NCBI GenBank assembly: GCA_964394795.1
Contig: CAYMYX010000008.1
Coordinates: 1 to 55,200, forward strand
DNA length: 55,200 bases
Direction of reading: 5' to 3'
Origin: CAYFUF01 sp964394795
GTDB taxonomy: Bacteria > Bacillota > Clostridia > Tissierellales > Peptoniphilaceae
The position numbers and the translations under genes are program-made. The notes beneath the pieces were generated by a model that did no database searches, was not told the DNA's origin, and saw only the letters and a list, made by a program, of their open reading frames with translations. The stretch's first letter is position 1. Each line of letters starts with the position of its first letter. Shown piece by piece: positions 51,429-55,200 of this stretch.

Positions 51429-51965
51429 ATGGGTGAAGCGATACGCGTTTTAGAGACGCCGAAGAGAAAATCACAAGGCTTAGTGCTGGAAAAGCCAAAG
51501 AACAGAAAACAGACAAGAATAAGAACGAAGACAGCCCCTGTGAAAACAAGGACAAAAAATCGAACGAAAAACATAGCAAATGCATTCCGCTTATTTGCCT
51601 TCTTTGCCACAATATTCCTAGTCCTTGGTTTGCTAATTGTTAGTGTCATGAGCTATAATAGGTTGGCAGTTTTAAACAAAGAGATTGCCTCCACCAAGAA
51701 TGACATCGCAGTTCTGCAAGCGGAACACGATTACTTACAGATTAAATTAGAGCCTTACGTGAGCAAAGGCAGAATTGAGAATTTGGCCAAGACAAGACTA
51801 AATATGGATTATCCTAAGCAAGACCAAATAGCTAAGGTGACGATTGACCGTGACGTCTATCCCACAACAGTGGTCAGGTCCCAAGACCTTAACCCTGAAT
51901 CAGCTAGGCACGATGAATCCGTATTTGCTTCAGTATCTGACCTGATCTTTGGACTCTTTAAATAA
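51429..51965 (+). CDS. ftsL: Cell division protein FtsL
   Basis: 178 residues, longer than the usual ~120. The N-terminal ~50 residues are very rich in Lys, Arg and Thr (cytosolic). One membrane segment (FFATIFLVLGLLIVSVM) is followed by a heptad-rich coiled coil ('NKEIASTKNDIAVLQAEHDYLQIKL') and the 'IENLAKTRLNMDYP' end typical of FtsL. It forms the divisome subcomplex with DivIC and activates septal synthesis. ATG 51429 has AGGGGG upstream. It sits between rsmH and the PBP gene, as expected. Confidence 0.88.
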   Translation: MGEAIRVLETPKRKSQGLVLEKPKNRKQTRIRTKTAPVKTRTKNRTKNIANAFRLFAFFATIFLVLGLLIVSVMSYNRLAVLNKEIASTKNDIAVLQAEHDYLQIKLEPYVSKGRIENLAKTRLNMDYPKQDQIAKVTIDRDVYPTTVVRSQDLNPESARHDESVFASVSDLIFGLFK

Positions 51966-51973
51966 GGAGAGCC

Positions 51974-54172
51974 TTGGGTTTCATGGCAGATGAAGGCCTT
52001 TTTAAGGAATCCATAGTGAAGTTGAGAAGAAAAAATAAATCAGCTCGACAAGTTAATCCAAATAAAAGATTGGCGTTTCTTACCAGATTCGCCTTTCTCG
52101 TTGTCCTATTATTTGTAGGTCGACTACTATATTTACAGGTATTTTCAGGTGAACAATATCGCAAGGCAGCGATTACCCAGCGCAGAAGAAGTGTGGAAAT
52201 CATGCCGAGAAGGGGAATGATCTATGATCGAAACAAGTCCCCTCTTGCGTTGTCGGTTACCGTAAATACCTGTTATTTGTTTCCTGCTGATGTCGATGAC
52301 GTCGATGAAACGGCAGACCTCTTGTCCTACATATTGGGGTTAGAGCGGTCAACCATCTTGGATTCCATTAATTCAGGAAGGGAATCTGTCCGCTTAAAAA
52401 CCTCCCTGAGCCAAACGGAGATTGATGAACTCAGAGCATCCGGCTTGTCTTGCTATACGATAGAACAAGAGAGCGCCCGCTACTATCCAAATCAAGAAAT
52501 ACTAAGTCAGACTTTAGGTTTCGTAGGTGGGGAAGGTCAAGGGCTCTATGGCGTTGAAGCTTCATATGATGAGGAACTTAGGGGAAGCAAGGGGAAAACC
52601 GTTTATTCTAAAGACCTTTCCGGTAATGTGATTCCTGTGGATGATAGTGCTCAGATTTCAGCGATGGCTGGCCAAGACCTTTACCTCACTATCGATATCG
52701 AACTCCAACAGCTCTTAGCAGAGGAATTGGAGAAAGGCTTCATGAAGCACAAGCCAAAAGTCTTATCCGCCATTTTGATGGATCCAAATACAGGAGAAAT
52801 CCTGGCCATGGAGAGCATCCCCTCCTTCAATCCTAACGTACCGAGAGAGCCCTTGAAGGATAATGATAAGGTTGCTTGGAACAACTTGGTCGAAGAAGAC
52901 CAGCTCAACATGCTTTATGAAGTATGGAAGAACCCCAATATTACCGATGGCCTGGAACCTGGTTCTGTTTTTAAAGCGATAACCACAGCAATTTCTTTGG
53001 AGACGAAGTCTTCTACACCAGCCTCCTTATATGAATGTACAGGTAGCATAGAGATTGCACCTGGTGTTCGCATTTATTGCGCAAGGAGTTATGACCCTCA
53101 TGGATTGCAAACGATGGAGGAAGCCTTGGTCAATTCTTGCAACCCGGCTTTCGTTCAAATCGTTCGGGAAATTGGTCCGCAGCGATTTTATTCCTATCTG
53201 GAATCCCTCCACCTTAACACTCGATCCGATGTTGATTTGCCAGCGGAACCTAGAAGTATCATGGCTCCCTCAATAGGCGAATTTTCCGACATGCAAATGG
53301 CGACGATGTCCTATGGTCACGGTGTCACCATGACCCCCATTCAAATGATTACGGCACTCAATTCAACGATTAATGGTGGTTACTTCAAAGCTCCTCGCAT
53401 CCTATCGAAGTTGACTGACAGCAATGGGAAGATGGTGAGGGAAGGGGAAACCGAGGAGAATACTCAGATTTTCAGCCAAGATACCGTGGAAACTATGAGG
53501 TCTTACTTAGTAGAAACAGTTAGAAATTCCGGCTCACCTGTCCGAGAAATCGAACAGATTTTCGTAGGCGGAAAGTCAGGCACCACCGAAAAAATTATAG
53601 ACGGCGAGTATTCTAGTGATGAGACCTATGCCAGTTACTGGAGCTTTTTCCCTGCAGATGACCCCAAGTATTCTTTGCTTGTAATTGCAGACACCCCCCA
53701 ATCATCAATATTTGGTAATGAGGTTTCCGGTGAAATCAGTTTGAACATCATTAATGCTATGTTGGAGCGAGGCTTGGATGGCCAAGGTACGAGCAACAAA
53801 CAAGGTTTGGTGGAAACGCCAGACTTGGAAAATTTGACAGTGGATGAAGCCAGAATAATCAGCCAGGATTTGGGATTGGATTTCAGTGTATATGGCGATA
53901 TGGGTCCCCATGAAGTTATTGGAAGTCAGTTGCCTGAGAAGGGTGAGCTGGTGAATCCGGGTACAACGATAGAGGTTCTACCTCTGGAAGAACGGTTGTA
54001 TCGCGTTCCGGATTTAATGGATTTTGACGAGGCGCAGATCGAAGAATTTGCTCAGGACAGTCAGCTGCCCATCGAACTCGAAGGTACCGGCAAAGTAATT
54101 TATCAAAGACCAAGAGCGGGCGAGACAGCCCCGATTAGTACAACAATCGTATTGACTCTCGGTGGTCAATAA
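51974..54172 (+). CDS. Class B penicillin-binding protein with PASTA domains (PBP2X/FtsI type)
   Basis: 732 residues. The start is TTG at 51974, four bases after AAGGAG; an ATG nine bases on is the alternative. One membrane anchor near residue 40, a pedestal domain, then the transpeptidase domain with SVFK (~332), SCN (~375) and KSGTT (~534). Two PASTA domains fill the last ~130 residues ('VETPDLENLTVDEAR', 'YRVPDLMDFDEAQ'). It is the monofunctional septal crosslinking enzyme, partner of FtsW. The second active-site motif is SCN rather than the common SSN. Confidence 0.95.
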   Translation: MGFMADEGLFKESIVKLRRKNKSARQVNPNKRLAFLTRFAFLVVLLFVGRLLYLQVFSGEQYRKAAITQRRRSVEIMPRRGMIYDRNKSPLALSVTVNTCYLFPADVDDVDETADLLSYILGLERSTILDSINSGRESVRLKTSLSQTEIDELRASGLSCYTIEQESARYYPNQEILSQTLGFVGGEGQGLYGVEASYDEELRGSKGKTVYSKDLSGNVIPVDDSAQISAMAGQDLYLTIDIELQQLLAEELEKGFMKHKPKVLSAILMDPNTGEILAMESIPSFNPNVPREPLKDNDKVAWNNLVEEDQLNMLYEVWKNPNITDGLEPGSVFKAITTAISLETKSSTPASLYECTGSIEIAPGVRIYCARSYDPHGLQTMEEALVNSCNPAFVQIVREIGPQRFYSYLESLHLNTRSDVDLPAEPRSIMAPSIGEFSDMQMATMSYGHGVTMTPIQMITALNSTINGGYFKAPRILSKLTDSNGKMVREGETEENTQIFSQDTVETMRSYLVETVRNSGSPVREIEQIFVGGKSGTTEKIIDGEYSSDETYASYWSFFPADDPKYSLLVIADTPQSSIFGNEVSGEISLNIINAMLERGLDGQGTSNKQGLVETPDLENLTVDEARIISQDLGLDFSVYGDMGPHEVIGSQLPEKGELVNPGTTIEVLPLEERLYRVPDLMDFDEAQIEEFAQDSQLPIELEGTGKVIYQRPRAGETAPISTTIVLTLGGQ

Positions 54173-54186
54173 GTGGAAGGTGAACT

Positions 54187-55164
54187 ATGTTAACTATTGA
54201 TTTCAGACAGGCCATACTCTTGTTTCTGATTGCGATACTGATATCAACTGTAGGTACGAAACTATGGATTGGTATTTTGAAGCAAAATCGCGTCGGGCAA
54301 CCTATACGTAAAGTGGGTAATAAGGACCACTATAAAAAAGAGGGAACACCAACCATGGGTGGTCTCGCCTTTACTGTCTTTTTCCTTATCATTTCCCTCA
54401 TCGTCGTTGGCTTCACCGATGAACTCATTCTCTTATTCATCGGAACTATCGGCTATGGTTTCATTGGCTTCCTCGATGATTATGAGAAGGTGAAGACGAA
54501 TGATAACGATGGCTTAACGCCCAACCAAAAGCTTATTCTCCAATTCGTCGTTGCTGCCCTTATGGTCATCTTCGCCGAGTGGCGTTTTGACCACGATTAC
54601 GGCCAGGTTATCATTCCGATCGTCAATGCGGAACTTCCATTGAGCTTCTTAGCTTACGGCGTGTATGTCTTCATCATCGTGGGAACGACCAATGCGACAA
54701 ACTTGACTGATGGATTGGACGGCCTTTTATCCGGAGTATCGATTCCGGTGTTCATTGCCCTCGCCATCATCGCCACGATGGAGAAGTACTTCAGTCCCGA
54801 CGTATTTTACTTCGGTCTTATTTTCGCTGGTCTCCTTTTAGGTTACCTCTTTTACAACTCCAATCCAGCATCCGTCATGATGGGGGATACAGGGTCTATG
54901 GCCATCGGCGGAGCTATCTGTGCAATGCTCCTCACCATGAATCTACTGCCTTACCTTATCGTTCTCGGTGGCATTTATTTCATCGAGGCCGTGTCGGTTC
55001 TATTACAGCGCTACTACTACAAGTATACGGGTGGTAAGCGAATCTTTTTGATGAGCCCAATACATCACCATTACGAACTTAAAGGTTTTAAGGAACAAAA
55101 AATTACCGTAAGCTTTAGCTTAATCAGTGGGATACTAGCCCTGATTACTTTGTTACTCGTTTAA
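54187..55164 (+). CDS. mraY: Phospho-N-acetylmuramoyl-pentapeptide transferase
   Basis: 325 residues with about ten membrane segments. Signatures: 'KEGTPTMGGLAF', FLDDYEKV with the Asp-Asp pair, NATNLTDGLDGL, MMGDTGSM and the cytosolic PIHHHYELKG loop. It transfers phospho-MurNAc-pentapeptide to undecaprenyl phosphate, giving lipid I. ATG 54187 follows the PBP gene by 14 bp (GGAAGGTG upstream). The last 36 bases of the window hold no start of the next dcw gene. Confidence 0.96.
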   Translation: MLTIDFRQAILLFLIAILISTVGTKLWIGILKQNRVGQPIRKVGNKDHYKKEGTPTMGGLAFTVFFLIISLIVVGFTDELILLFIGTIGYGFIGFLDDYEKVKTNDNDGLTPNQKLILQFVVAALMVIFAEWRFDHDYGQVIIPIVNAELPLSFLAYGVYVFIIVGTTNATNLTDGLDGLLSGVSIPVFIALAIIATMEKYFSPDVFYFGLIFAGLLLGYLFYNSNPASVMMGDTGSMAIGGAICAMLLTMNLLPYLIVLGGIYFIEAVSVLLQRYYYKYTGGKRIFLMSPIHHHYELKGFKEQKITVSFSLISGILALITLLLV

Positions 55165-55200
55165 ATACCCTGCGAAAACTATCGATTCATGAATGAAATC

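Overview
The window reads as chromosomal DNA of a low-to-mid GC Gram-positive bacterium (Bacillota). The evidence is a mraZ-rsmH-ftsL-PBP-mraY cluster, an rqcP-divIC-tilS-hpt-ftsH cluster, purine-rich Shine-Dalgarno sites before nearly every gene, lipobox lipoproteins, a sortase-type surface protein, a two-subunit L-serine dehydratase and a FemA/B-type peptidoglycan bridge enzyme. No sporulation gene is present. The mix (serine fermentation, CoA-disulfide reductase, FemX, HflX-YigZ-YebC-Lgt order) would suit a non-sporing anaerobe such as a Tissierellia/Peptoniphilaceae-like lineage, but this is inference and the Lactobacillales cannot be excluded. Two runs of exactly 100 N (19880-19979, 42360-42459) show that this is a scaffold.

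Region 1 (1-9095) is accessory in character. It opens with a structured non-coding tandem repeat (1-344), followed by a CitMHS-family transporter, a tRNA-Thr(CGT), two tandem glutathionyl-hydroquinone-reductase-like genes on the minus strand, a hotdog thioesterase, three paralogous lipoprotein genes on the minus strand (the middle one broken by an in-frame stop), and a helical TPR-like protein.

Region 2 (9096-19825) is dominated by two very large surface proteins. One (9268-12858) is a SpaA/CnaB plus VaFE protein with an APRTG sorting signal. The other (15018-19772) has alternating InlB-type and CnaB-like modules, including three 609-bp tandem repeats, and ends in choline/glucan-binding-type repeats. 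A DJ-1-like gene and a GT4 glycosyltransferase lie between them. Direct repeats carrying dyads lie in the promoter region of the second.

Region 3 (20024-27845) carries redox and housekeeping genes: CoA-disulfide reductase, a bacterial PH-domain protein, an N-terminally short RlmN, a zinc metallopeptidase, sdaAB-sdaAA, a HAD phosphatase with dut, and dinB.

Region 4 (27934-38700) is a long plus-strand run: rqcP, divIC, tilS, hpt, ftsH, a membrane protein, pyrG, a P1/S58 aminopeptidase, an ECF S-component (probable pantothenate), coaX and dusB. Several of these genes overlap or are only a few bases apart. The last part of this run looks like CoA-precursor supply.

Region 5 (38720-55164) is mostly cell envelope: a two-component system, femX, a class A PBP, hflX-yigZ-yebC-DUF1461-lgt, and finally mraZ-rsmH-ftsL-PBP2-mraY, which is cut by the window end after mraY. 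Three helically phased MraZ-box-like repeats lie immediately before the mraZ start codon.
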